Assembly: GCA_016292745.1 (NCBI GenBank)
Contig: JAEDFO010000060.1
Coordinates: 1 to 13,130 of the forward strand
From: Muribaculaceae bacterium
Lineage (GTDB): Bacteria; Bacteroidota; Bacteroidia; Bacteroidales; Muribaculaceae
Length of the DNA: 13,130 bases
Direction of reading: 5' to 3'
Position numbers and translations under genes: made by a program. Positions 7,730 through 13,130 of this stretch are shown here, one piece after another (positions within the stretch are counted from its first letter, which is position 1; every line of letters starts with the position of its first letter). The notes beneath the pieces are model-generated. The model saw only the letters and a list, made by a program, of their open reading frames with translations. It was not told the DNA's origin and did no database searches.

Positions 7730-7759
7730 CAAAATTAGCATTATATTCCTATTTCTCAA
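7730..7759 (-). promoter_or_regulatory. Promoter of the small membrane protein / CoA-transferase operon
   Basis: On the minus strand the -7 box TAATTTTG occupies 7737-7730 and a TTG occupies 7759-7757, with 19 nt between. The leader to the start at 7711 would be about 13 nt. Confidence 0.68.
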
Positions 7760-7839
7760 AATCTATATGGCTAAATTATTTTCCCCTTTTCCCACGCGGC
7801 GGTTTTAGTTGATGTTATTTTCAATTTATACAATATATC

Positions 7840-7873
7840 TGCAATTGGTTGTTAGCCGATTGCATCGTTTTTT
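7840..7873 (+). promoter_or_regulatory. Inverted repeat with T-tract upstream of the GH32 gene
   Basis: Arms TGCAATTGG (7840-7848) and CCGATTGCA (7856-7864) pair with one mismatch across a 7-nt loop. A run of six T residues (7868-7873) follows. It lies upstream of the GH32 -7 box, so it may be an operator. Alternatively it is a terminator-like hairpin against plus-strand transcription from further left. Confidence 0.45.
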
Positions 7874-7902
7874 GTATTTTTACACCGCCGAAGTTGCTTT
7901 CG

Positions 7903-7910
7903 TAGCTTTG
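7903..7910 (+). promoter_or_regulatory. -7 box of the GH32 gene
   Basis: TAGCTTTG matches TAnnTTTG. No TTG is found at the usual 19-21 nt upstream, so the promoter may be weak or need an activator. The leader is about 40 nt long. Confidence 0.55.
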
Positions 7911-7956
7911 ACAGACACTTTTCAATAACCAAAATATAACCTACAAACCTTGTAGC

Positions 7957-9609
7957 ATGAATTCATTAAAAAAGTTATCACTTGTTGCCATATCATTTGT
8001 GTTGGCAATGGCGTCGGCCGATGGTGCCGAACGCAGCATAAAAATCAACCGCCAGTATCTTAACTTCCCGGTTTCGCACTCCCTCGAGCGCAAGGCCATG
8101 ACATTCACTGTAGATGGTCGAAAGGAAAGCCGCTCGGTTATCCGTTTGGCCGAGGGTGCTGCCGACTATTGGACATTCCGCGACGTGAGTCAATTGAGGG
8201 GAAAGACCATCAAGATAACTTATGAAGGTAGTCAGAAGGCTCTCGACAACATTGTGCTTGCCGATTCAATCATGGGCGGGTCGATGATTTACCACGAAAG
8301 CAGCCGACCGCAATATCATTTTACCACCCGTCGCGGATGGATTAACGACCCTAACGGCCTGATTTTCTATCGTGGCAAATACCATATGTTCTACCAGCAC
8401 AATCCATATGAGCGCGATTGGGAAAATATGCACTGGGGCCATACGGTTAGTACCGACCTGATTCACTGGGATGAGCAGCCATTGGCATTGCATCCCGACG
8501 AAATCGGAACAATGTTCTCTGGTACGGCCGTTATCGACTACTCCAACACCTCGGGCTTTGGCCGTGGAAAGGATAATCCGGCATTTGTGGTGTTCTACAC
8601 TGCCGATAGCCCTTCGGCCCAACGCCAATGCATGGCTTATAGCCTCGACGAAGGCCGCACATTCACAAAATATGAAGGGAACCCCATTATCGATTCGCAC
8701 GAGAAATGGCAGAGCCATGACACCCGCGACCCGAAAGTGCTTTGGTATGCTCCAGGCAAGCATTGGTCGATGGTGCTCAACGAACGCGACGGACACTCAA
8801 TTTACACTTCTTCCAATCTCAAGGACTGGACTTATCAGAGCCATCTCACTGGCTTATGGGAATGCCCCGAGCTGTTCGAACTGCCGGTCGAGGGAAATCC
8901 GTCGGAACGGAAATGGGTGATGTGGGGTGCATCGGGAACCTACATGGTGGGCGATTTCGATGGAAAGGTATTTACACCAATAACTCCTAAGCAACAGAAT
9001 CTTATCGGCAGCGCCTATGCGGCACAGACTTTCAGCAACATCCCTCAGTCGGATGGACGTGTCATCAAGATGGCATGGTCGCGCCTTGGGTTTGGCGATG
9101 CTCCATTCAACGGATTGATGCTTCTGCCGCAGGAACAGGTGCTCGTTCGCACCCATTTCGGCGGCTGGCAGCTGCTCAGCCGCCCGGCTCGCGAAACAGA
9201 GAGCATTTTCACCCTTGCCGAGCAGGGCGAAAACCTTACTGCCGACCAGGCAAATGCATTGCTGAGCCGGCATAACAGCGATTTGCTGAGAATTCGTTTC
9301 ACTATCGAGCTGACATATGCCATCGATGCTGGCTTGAGCTACAACGGGCAGCGTCTGGTGGATTACGATATGAATTCCAACCGCCTCAACGGACAGTTCT
9401 ATGCGCCAGACGTGCCAGGTTCTATGCTATTAACTGCCGACGTGTATGTCGATCGTAGCGTAGTCGAAGTGTATGCCGACGGTGGCCGTATGTCCGATTC
9501 GTTCAGTCTCAAAAGCCCTGCAACAAACACTGATGGCTATAGAATCTTCGGCAAAGACGTGAAAGTGAAGAAGCTTGAGGTGTTCAATGCTTCAAGCATC
9601 TGGGAATAA
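7957..9609 (+). CDS. Secreted GH32 beta-fructosidase (levanase/inulinase/invertase type)
   Basis: This 550-residue protein is a family GH32 retaining fructosidase. The signal peptide runs from Met1 through the hydrophobic LSLVAISFVLAMASA to a cleavage site near residue 22-24; there is no lipobox, so a periplasmic or secreted soluble enzyme is expected. Residues about 26-110 form an extra N-terminal domain; I recall such a domain on some Bacteroidetes GH32 proteins (DUF4980), without certainty. The five-bladed propeller follows: GWINDPNG (127-134) with nucleophile Asp131, FSGT (187-190), DTRDPK (255-260) with Asp258 of the RDP motif, and WECPELF (301-307) with acid/base Glu302. The C-terminal beta-sandwich carries VDRSVVEVYADGG. 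All three catalytic acids are present. Substrates would be fructans, fructo-oligosaccharides or sucrose; exo versus endo action cannot be decided. No SusC/SusD or fructokinase gene is adjacent. Confidence 0.94.
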   Translation: MNSLKKLSLVAISFVLAMASADGAERSIKINRQYLNFPVSHSLERKAMTFTVDGRKESRSVIRLAEGAADYWTFRDVSQLRGKTIKITYEGSQKALDNIVLADSIMGGSMIYHESSRPQYHFTTRRGWINDPNGLIFYRGKYHMFYQHNPYERDWENMHWGHTVSTDLIHWDEQPLALHPDEIGTMFSGTAVIDYSNTSGFGRGKDNPAFVVFYTADSPSAQRQCMAYSLDEGRTFTKYEGNPIIDSHEKWQSHDTRDPKVLWYAPGKHWSMVLNERDGHSIYTSSNLKDWTYQSHLTGLWECPELFELPVEGNPSERKWVMWGASGTYMVGDFDGKVFTPITPKQQNLIGSAYAAQTFSNIPQSDGRVIKMAWSRLGFGDAPFNGLMLLPQEQVLVRTHFGGWQLLSRPARETESIFTLAEQGENLTADQANALLSRHNSDLLRIRFTIELTYAIDAGLSYNGQRLVDYDMNSNRLNGQFYAPDVPGSMLLTADVYVDRSVVEVYADGGRMSDSFSLKSPATNTDGYRIFGKDVKVKKLEVFNASSIWE

Positions 9610-9620
9610 TCATGATTTTC

Positions 9621-9655
9621 GTTGTCACCGACGGTTAGTAGCCGTCGGTGCGACG
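9621..9655. terminator. Hairpin at the convergent ends of the GH32 and lipoprotein genes
   Basis: A 9-bp perfect core (CACCGACGG, 9626-9634, with CCGTCGGTG, 9642-9650) extends outward to 14 positions with two wobbles. The lipoprotein stop codon lies in the 7-nt loop and one arm encodes its last residues. T-tracts are poor on both sides, so terminator activity is inferred from position and stem strength. Confidence 0.55.
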
Positions 9656-10174
9656 TACTGTTTCATACAATGTGGCGTAGTCGACAAGCGGATTATCTGT
9701 GAAGATGGCTGCCACATTGGCCGCCTTGTCAATAACGTAGATGCGGGGTATTAGAGTCAAGGCAAACATATTGTACACCGTGCGGTCTGCTTGGGGTGAG
9801 AATGGGAGTGTAAGCCCCTCCGATTCCCAGTATTTGCTCACCGACATTTCGTTTTCCTCTCGGCTGATGCACACCACCGGGTATTTCGGATTCTCGTCGT
9901 AGAATCGTTGTATCACCGGCAGTTCCTTGCGGCAATCACTGCACGATGTGTTGAAAAACACTATCAGCGACACCTTGTTGGTGAAATCTTCGTTCGTTAT
10001 TTTTCGGCCGTCATTCATTATAATGTCGAAGGTAGGCAGTGGGTCGCCCTGGTCGAGCACTTCTTCGTATTGGGGGGGATAGCTGTCATAATCGTCGTTG
10101 ATGCATGAGGTGCATATCATCAAAGCCAGCAGCATGGCTGTGATGATAACTCTTATGCCTGGTTTAACAATCAT
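9635..10174 (-). CDS. Thioredoxin-like (TlpA/ResA-type) lipoprotein
   Basis: This 179-residue protein starts with a basic N-terminus and a hydrophobic stretch (VIITAMLLALMICTSC). The likely acylated Cys is Cys24 (TSC just before INDDYDSYPP), so it should be a lipoprotein exposed to the periplasm. From about residue 44 it has a thioredoxin fold: LPTFDIIMNDGRKITNEDF, then SLIVFFNTSCSDCRKELPVIQ with the redox pair Cys78-Ser-Asp-Cys81, and ALTLIPRIYVID with the expected cis-Pro143. TlpA-like proteins reduce or exchange disulfides of exported proteins; the partner is unknown here. The start at 10174 gives a normal lipoprotein signal. An in-frame Met at 10264 would lie upstream of the promoter found at 10201-10231, so it is rejected. 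It is convergent with GH32 and divergent from the pseudouridine synthase gene. Confidence 0.87.
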   Translation of the reverse strand: MIVKPGIRVIITAMLLALMICTSCINDDYDSYPPQYEEVLDQGDPLPTFDIIMNDGRKITNEDFTNKVSLIVFFNTSCSDCRKELPVIQRFYDENPKYPVVCISREENEMSVSKYWESEGLTLPFSPQADRTVYNMFALTLIPRIYVIDKAANVAAIFTDNPLVDYATLYETVRRTDGY

Positions 10175-10200
10175 AGTTGTAGCTATTTTGTTGTAATTTC

Positions 10201-10231
10201 CAAAGTTATTAATCCATTTCCGAAATAGCAA
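10201..10231 (-). promoter_or_regulatory. Promoter of the thioredoxin-like lipoprotein gene
   Basis: On the minus strand the -7 box TAACTTTG occupies 10208-10201 and a TTG occupies 10231-10229, with 20 nt between. The leader to 10174 is about 20 nt. Confidence 0.65.
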
Positions 10232-10316
10232 GCAAAATATGTGCTTTATCAGGAAATCGGACACTTATTTGGCTATTTATTATTAATTTCGTGTTGCAAA
10301 CAACTGATTTTGTGCT

Positions 10317-11927
10317 ATGCTTCATCGTTTCACTTCCGACATTTCATCTATACCGGTTCCCGAGGTGTTCAACAATCCGTTCGATTATGTTCCCCACGAA
10401 CTGTGTAAGGTGGCTGCTGCTGAACTGCAATCTTATCTCGGCAACCATCCCGAACTTTGTCGTGAGGGGAAGATGTTCGGCGTGCTGGTGGTGAGGTGTG
10501 CCGATGGCTCGCTGGGGTGGTTGGCCGGTTTTTCGGGCAACATCAACCATCGTAATCGCTATCCGTTTTTTGTCCCGCCGGTATTCGATTTGCTCGATGC
10601 CGATGGCTTTTTCGTAAAGGATGAGGCAGAACTCGATGCGGTGAATGCACGCATTGCTGCCATTGAACGCAGCGAAGAACTTGCCGTAGCACGTCGCAAT
10701 CTTGCCGTAGCACGGTGCCATGCCGACAGCTGTCTCGACGACCTGAAGCGTCGGTTTGCAGCAGATAAGGTTCGTCGCGATGCTTTACGCGCCCAGGGCG
10801 TTGATGCCGATACTGAGAGACGACTGATTGCCGAAAGTCAGTTTCAGAAAGCAGAACTCAAGCGTGTGCGCCAGCGATTGGCTGCCGAAGTGGCTGTAGT
10901 GCAGGCTCGTGTCGATGAGTTTGACAATGAGGCACTTCGCCTGAAAGCATATCGCAAGGAACGCTCAGCCGAGGTGCAACGCCACATTTTCTCGTCGTTT
11001 GTAATGCTCAATGCCCGTGGCGAACGACGTTCGCTGCTCGAAATCTTCAGCCACACTCCGCAAGGGATACCACCCGCTGGTGCTGGAGAGTGTGCCGCAC
11101 CAAAGATGCTTCAGTATGCCTATCTGAATGGAATGTTGCCGCTGGTGATGGCTGAGTTCTGGTGGGGCGATTCACCAGCCTCCGAGGTTCGTCACCATGC
11201 TCATTTCTACCCGGCGTGTGTGGCCAAGTGCAAGCCGATTCTCGGATTTATGCTTCAAGGTCTCGATGTGGAGCCTGAACGCCGTTGCAGCGATAACCAT
11301 GACATTAAAGTACTGTATGACGACCCTTGGTTGCTTGTCGTCGACAAGCCTGCCGGCATGCTCAGTGTGCCAGGACGTATCGATGCTACTTCGGTGTGGC
11401 ATAAGGTGCAGCATTCCCGCTCGAGCAATAGCCCTATGGCTGTGCATCGCCTCGATATGGACACATCCGGTGTGCTTGTGTTTGCCAAGGACATTAACAC
11501 TTATCGTGTGCTGCAGCGTATGTTTGCGCGCCGTGAGGTCCGGAAAACTTATATCGCAGTGCTCGACGGCATTGTTACCGCTGATTCCGGAACCATTGAA
11601 CTGCCTTTGCACGCCGACCCTTTGCATCGCCCTCGACAGTGTGTCGATTTCGAGCGCGGAAAGCCTGCTGTTACTGATTTCCGGGTGATAATTCGTTCGG
11701 ACGATACCACAACTGTGGAGTTCATCCCTCACACTGGTCGCACGCATCAGCTGCGTGTGCATGCTGCACATCGTTTGGGATTGAATACGCCTATTGTTGG
11801 CGACCGTCTATATGGCCGACGCCAATCGCAGAGGCTTTACCTGCATGCGCTGCGAATCGAACTGCAGCATCCGGTAACAGGCGACTTGCTGTCTGTGGAG
11901 TCGCCTCTGCCATGGAAATCAGAATAG
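10317..11927 (+). CDS. RluA-family RNA pseudouridine synthase with long N-terminal coiled-coil region
   Basis: This 536-residue protein carries a RluA-type catalytic domain in its last 210 residues: VLYDDPWLLVVDKPAGMLSVPG (332-353), the catalytic motif MAVHRLDMDTSGVLVFAKD with Asp380, RKTYIAVLDG, and near the end HTGRTHQLRVHAAH. It would convert uridine to pseudouridine in rRNA or tRNA; the target site is not predictable. The N-terminal 325 residues are absent from short RluA enzymes. Residues 1-100 are a globular part (GKMFGVLVVRCADGSLGWLAGFSGN, PFFVPPVFDLL). Residues about 104-220 are charged and Leu-rich and look like a coiled coil. Residues 225-325 contain FSSFVMLNARGERRSL and CAAPKMLQYAYLNGMLPLVMAEFWWG. 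I recall long RluA-like proteins of this build in Bacteroidetes and proteobacteria. I find only a poor promoter match upstream. Its 3' end overlaps the convergent YjbQ gene by 9 bp. Confidence 0.88.
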   Translation: MLHRFTSDISSIPVPEVFNNPFDYVPHELCKVAAAELQSYLGNHPELCREGKMFGVLVVRCADGSLGWLAGFSGNINHRNRYPFFVPPVFDLLDADGFFVKDEAELDAVNARIAAIERSEELAVARRNLAVARCHADSCLDDLKRRFAADKVRRDALRAQGVDADTERRLIAESQFQKAELKRVRQRLAAEVAVVQARVDEFDNEALRLKAYRKERSAEVQRHIFSSFVMLNARGERRSLLEIFSHTPQGIPPAGAGECAAPKMLQYAYLNGMLPLVMAEFWWGDSPASEVRHHAHFYPACVAKCKPILGFMLQGLDVEPERRCSDNHDIKVLYDDPWLLVVDKPAGMLSVPGRIDATSVWHKVQHSRSSNSPMAVHRLDMDTSGVLVFAKDINTYRVLQRMFARREVRKTYIAVLDGIVTADSGTIELPLHADPLHRPRQCVDFERGKPAVTDFRVIIRSDDTTTVEFIPHTGRTHQLRVHAAHRLGLNTPIVGDRLYGRRQSQRLYLHALRIELQHPVTGDLLSVESPLPWKSE

Positions 11928-12332
11928 TACAGTTGCCACAACGTGGCGTGGTCCGCCGTAGTCGCGGAATTCACATAGATATATCCCTTGCCAAGTACCC
12001 AGATTAAGCTTGCCGTTGCTTATGGGTATGCTGATTGAGCATCCCACCACGCTCGATTTAATGTGCGCCGGCATGTCGTCGGCTCCCTCATATGTGTGGG
12101 TGTAATATGGCTCGTTTTCGGGAAAAGTGTGGTCGAGCGAGGCATTGAGGTCGCGGCGAACACCGGGGTCGGCGTTCTCGTTTATGCTCAATGCTGCCGA
12201 CGTGTGCTTCACAAAAAGCTGCAACACACCGCATTGCGGCAATTCGGGCAGATGGCTCAGCACTTCAGCGGTGACGAGATGGCACCCCTTTGGCCGTGCT
12301 TTCAGCGTGAATTCGGTTTGTGTAGCTCCCAT
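11919..12332 (-). CDS. YjbQ / UPF0047 family protein
   Basis: This 137-residue protein aligns over its full length with E. coli YjbQ as I remember it. The strictly conserved blocks are present: RPKGCHLVTAEV (13-24), VKHTSAALSINENADPGVRRD (41-61), YEGADDMPAHIKSS (81-94) and GTWQGIYLCEFRDYGGPR (112-129). The family is a small trimeric beta-rich fold with conserved His residues (His43, His90). Some members can supply weak thiamine-phosphate synthase activity, and the physiological role is unsettled. The start codon shares its A with the TGA stop of the upstream gene (TGATG), which suggests translational coupling. The 3' end runs 9 bp into the convergent pseudouridine synthase gene, and no terminator hairpin is seen there. 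Confidence 0.92.
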   Translation of the reverse strand: MGATQTEFTLKARPKGCHLVTAEVLSHLPELPQCGVLQLFVKHTSAALSINENADPGVRRDLNASLDHTFPENEPYYTHTYEGADDMPAHIKSSVVGCSISIPISNGKLNLGTWQGIYLCEFRDYGGPRHVVATVLF

Positions 12333-12892
12333 CAGTTAAGATTCATGTCAACTTTATGATAACGGTATCCAAGGGCATACAGAGTGACGCTTACACCTAT
12401 GTTGAACATCAGTTCGGTGGTTTTTGCAAACATCTGGAAGGCCTCCACACTTTGGGGTGCAATTCCTTCCTTGCGTATCAGGCTCAGCGCCAGTTCGGCG
12501 CATTCCTGTGCCAGGCGAGTGAGTTCCTGCTGGCGGGTGGGGTTGTTCTTCAGCTCAAGGATATCCTCGAGTATATGTTCGTCCATGCAGTCGAAGCCGC
12601 GCACATCGCGCAAGTGTGTATATAGGTCTGGAACAGCCTTGGCCTTTTCCCAGTCGGTGTCCCACATCTTTGCTGCGCCCATGCCGTAAAACATTGCCCA
12701 CGCAATCGATACGGTTGGATATTTGGCTATTTCCGGCACTGCATTTACCATATATTCCGGAGCCGATTTGCTCCAGCATTCCTTCAGTTCGTCGATGTCG
12801 TAAAGTTGTCCGCCCAGAAAGTTCTTCGAGGTGCAGAGTTCTATAAGTTGCTTTTGCAGCCGTTCAACATACGGCCCTGAATACCATTTCAT
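12332..12892 (-). CDS. Conserved hypothetical helical protein, coupled to yjbQ-like gene
   Basis: I cannot assign a function to this 186-residue protein. It has no signal peptide and no clear transmembrane helix, and appears mostly alpha-helical. Notable stretches are WYSGPYVERLQKQLIELC near the N-terminus, APEYMVNAVPEIAKYPTVSIA (54-74), AWAMFYGMGAAKMWDTDWEK (75-94), RGFDCMDEHILEDILEL and a C-terminal MFNIGVSVTLYALGYRYHKVD. I remember similar uncharacterised proteins of about this length in Bacteroides, so it is probably conserved in the order. Trp-, Tyr- and Met-rich helices suggest a compact helical bundle. It is the first gene of a two-gene unit: its TGA overlaps the ATG of the UPF0047 gene by one base. 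A -7 box lies 22 nt upstream of the start. Confidence 0.85.
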   Translation of the reverse strand: MKWYSGPYVERLQKQLIELCTSKNFLGGQLYDIDELKECWSKSAPEYMVNAVPEIAKYPTVSIAWAMFYGMGAAKMWDTDWEKAKAVPDLYTHLRDVRGFDCMDEHILEDILELKNNPTRQQELTRLAQECAELALSLIRKEGIAPQSVEAFQMFAKTTELMFNIGVSVTLYALGYRYHKVDMNLN

Positions 12893-12914
12893 CTCTTTTT
12901 GTCGTTTTGCTTTG

Positions 12915-12922
12915 CAAAGTTA
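12915..12922 (-). promoter_or_regulatory. -7 box of the helical protein / yjbQ-like operon
   Basis: TAACTTTG on the minus strand is the same octamer as at the ACT and lipoprotein promoters. No TTG is found at the usual upstream distance. The leader would be about 18 nt. Confidence 0.55.
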
Positions 12923-12979
12923 GTGATTTCCCACGACATTCTCCGTGAAAAACTTGCCCAGAACGATAACCTGATTGAT

Positions 12980-13034
12980 TATGAACAATTCCCGTGGCTC
13001 GGGTGTTGCTATTATTGACTATTTTGAGTATTTT
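12980..13034 (+). repeat. 55-bp direct repeat, copy 1
   Basis: This is identical base for base to 13076-13130. The base just before the two copies differs (T versus A). It begins TATGAACAATTCCCGTGGCT and ends TTTTGAGTATTTT, and contains a small CCCG-tggct-CGGG inverted repeat. Confidence 0.95.
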
Positions 13035-13130
13035 CGTGCTGTGAACAGGCCATCGAGGCCACATTATCATGGTTATATGAACAATTCCCGTGGCTCGGGT
13101 GTTGCTATTATTGACTATTTTGAGTATTTT
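12981..13130 (+). CDS. Possible 5' end of an open frame built on 32-codon repeats (partial)
   Basis: An ATG at 12981 opens a frame with no stop to the right edge (50 codons). The repeat period is 96 bp, exactly 32 codons, so MNNSRGSGVAIIDYFEYF appears at residues 1-18 and again at 33-50. The linker between is RAVNRPSRPHYHGY. A stop codon (TGA, 12972-12974) lies just upstream in frame. I do not recognise the peptide and see no good -7 box before it. The frame may be chance or an assembly effect, so a real gene is only a possibility. Confidence 0.25.
   Translation, partial: MNNSRGSGVAIIDYFEYFRAVNRPSRPHYHGYMNNSRGSGVAIIDYFEYF
13076..13130 (+). repeat. 55-bp direct repeat, copy 2, reaching the window edge
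   Basis: This exact copy of 12980-13034 is separated from it by a 41-bp unrelated spacer (13035-13075). It runs to the last base, so its true right boundary and any further copies are not visible. Confidence 0.95.

Noticed and set aside
10175..10264. Longer start for the thioredoxin-like lipoprotein at 10264
   Set aside because: It would place the promoter inside the coding region and push the lipoprotein signal 30 residues inward.
10284..10312. Promoter for the pseudouridine synthase gene
   Set aside because: TAATTTCG and TGATTTTG each depart from TAnnTTTG, and neither has a TTG at the correct distance.
12864..13070. Minus-strand open frame of 68 codons across the repeat
   Set aside because: It overlaps the start of the helical-protein gene and its promoter, and shows no conserved pattern.
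12980..13130. CRISPR array at the right edge
   Set aside because: Only two copies are seen, the 55-bp exact repeat is longer than known CRISPR repeats, there is one 41-bp spacer and no cas gene is in the window.

Overview
The window reads as a chromosomal piece of a member of the order Bacteroidales, perhaps Muribaculaceae or a Bacteroides/Prevotella relative. This is inferred, not proven. The protein families fit: GH125 mannosidase, GH32 fructosidase, a tandem-ACT protein, a TlpA-like lipoprotein and a long RluA-type synthase. The promoters also fit: most carry the Bacteroidetes -7 box TAnnTTTG, and at five of them a TTG lies exactly 19 nt upstream. Base composition and codon use look even throughout. 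I see no insertion sequence, phage, tRNA or rRNA gene.

Layout, left to right. A membrane protein, probably a nucleoside-recognition/Gate-domain protein, is cut by the left edge (+). Next comes a DUF1846 protein on an almost leaderless transcript (+). A UPF0597/CyuA-type L-cysteine desulfidase (-) is divergent from a secreted GH125 alpha-mannosidase (+). A small two-ACT-domain regulator (-) follows. Then comes a likely operon of a proline-rich membrane-anchored protein and an acetyl-CoA hydrolase/CoA-transferase (-). A secreted GH32 fructosidase (+) converges on a thioredoxin-like lipoprotein (-). A RluA-type pseudouridine synthase with a large coiled-coil N-terminus (+) converges, with overlapping 3' ends, on a translationally coupled pair (-): an unrecognised helical protein and a YjbQ/UPF0047 protein. 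The right edge holds two exact copies of a 55-bp repeat with a 96-bp period.

The genes do not form one pathway. Most are single-gene transcription units with their own promoter and often a hairpin terminator. The two glycosidases suggest use of mannan/N-glycan and fructan. Neither has a SusC/SusD pair in view, but each has an inverted repeat near its promoter and a shared 13-nt leader element. The CoA-transferase and cysteine desulfidase fit anaerobic fermentation of acids and amino acids.

The most unusual structure is the right-edge repeat. Its period is 32 codons and it stays open in frame to the end of the window. It may be the start of a repeat protein or a tandem array, or the point where an assembler stopped in a repeat. 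No clearly new defence or mobile system is visible.
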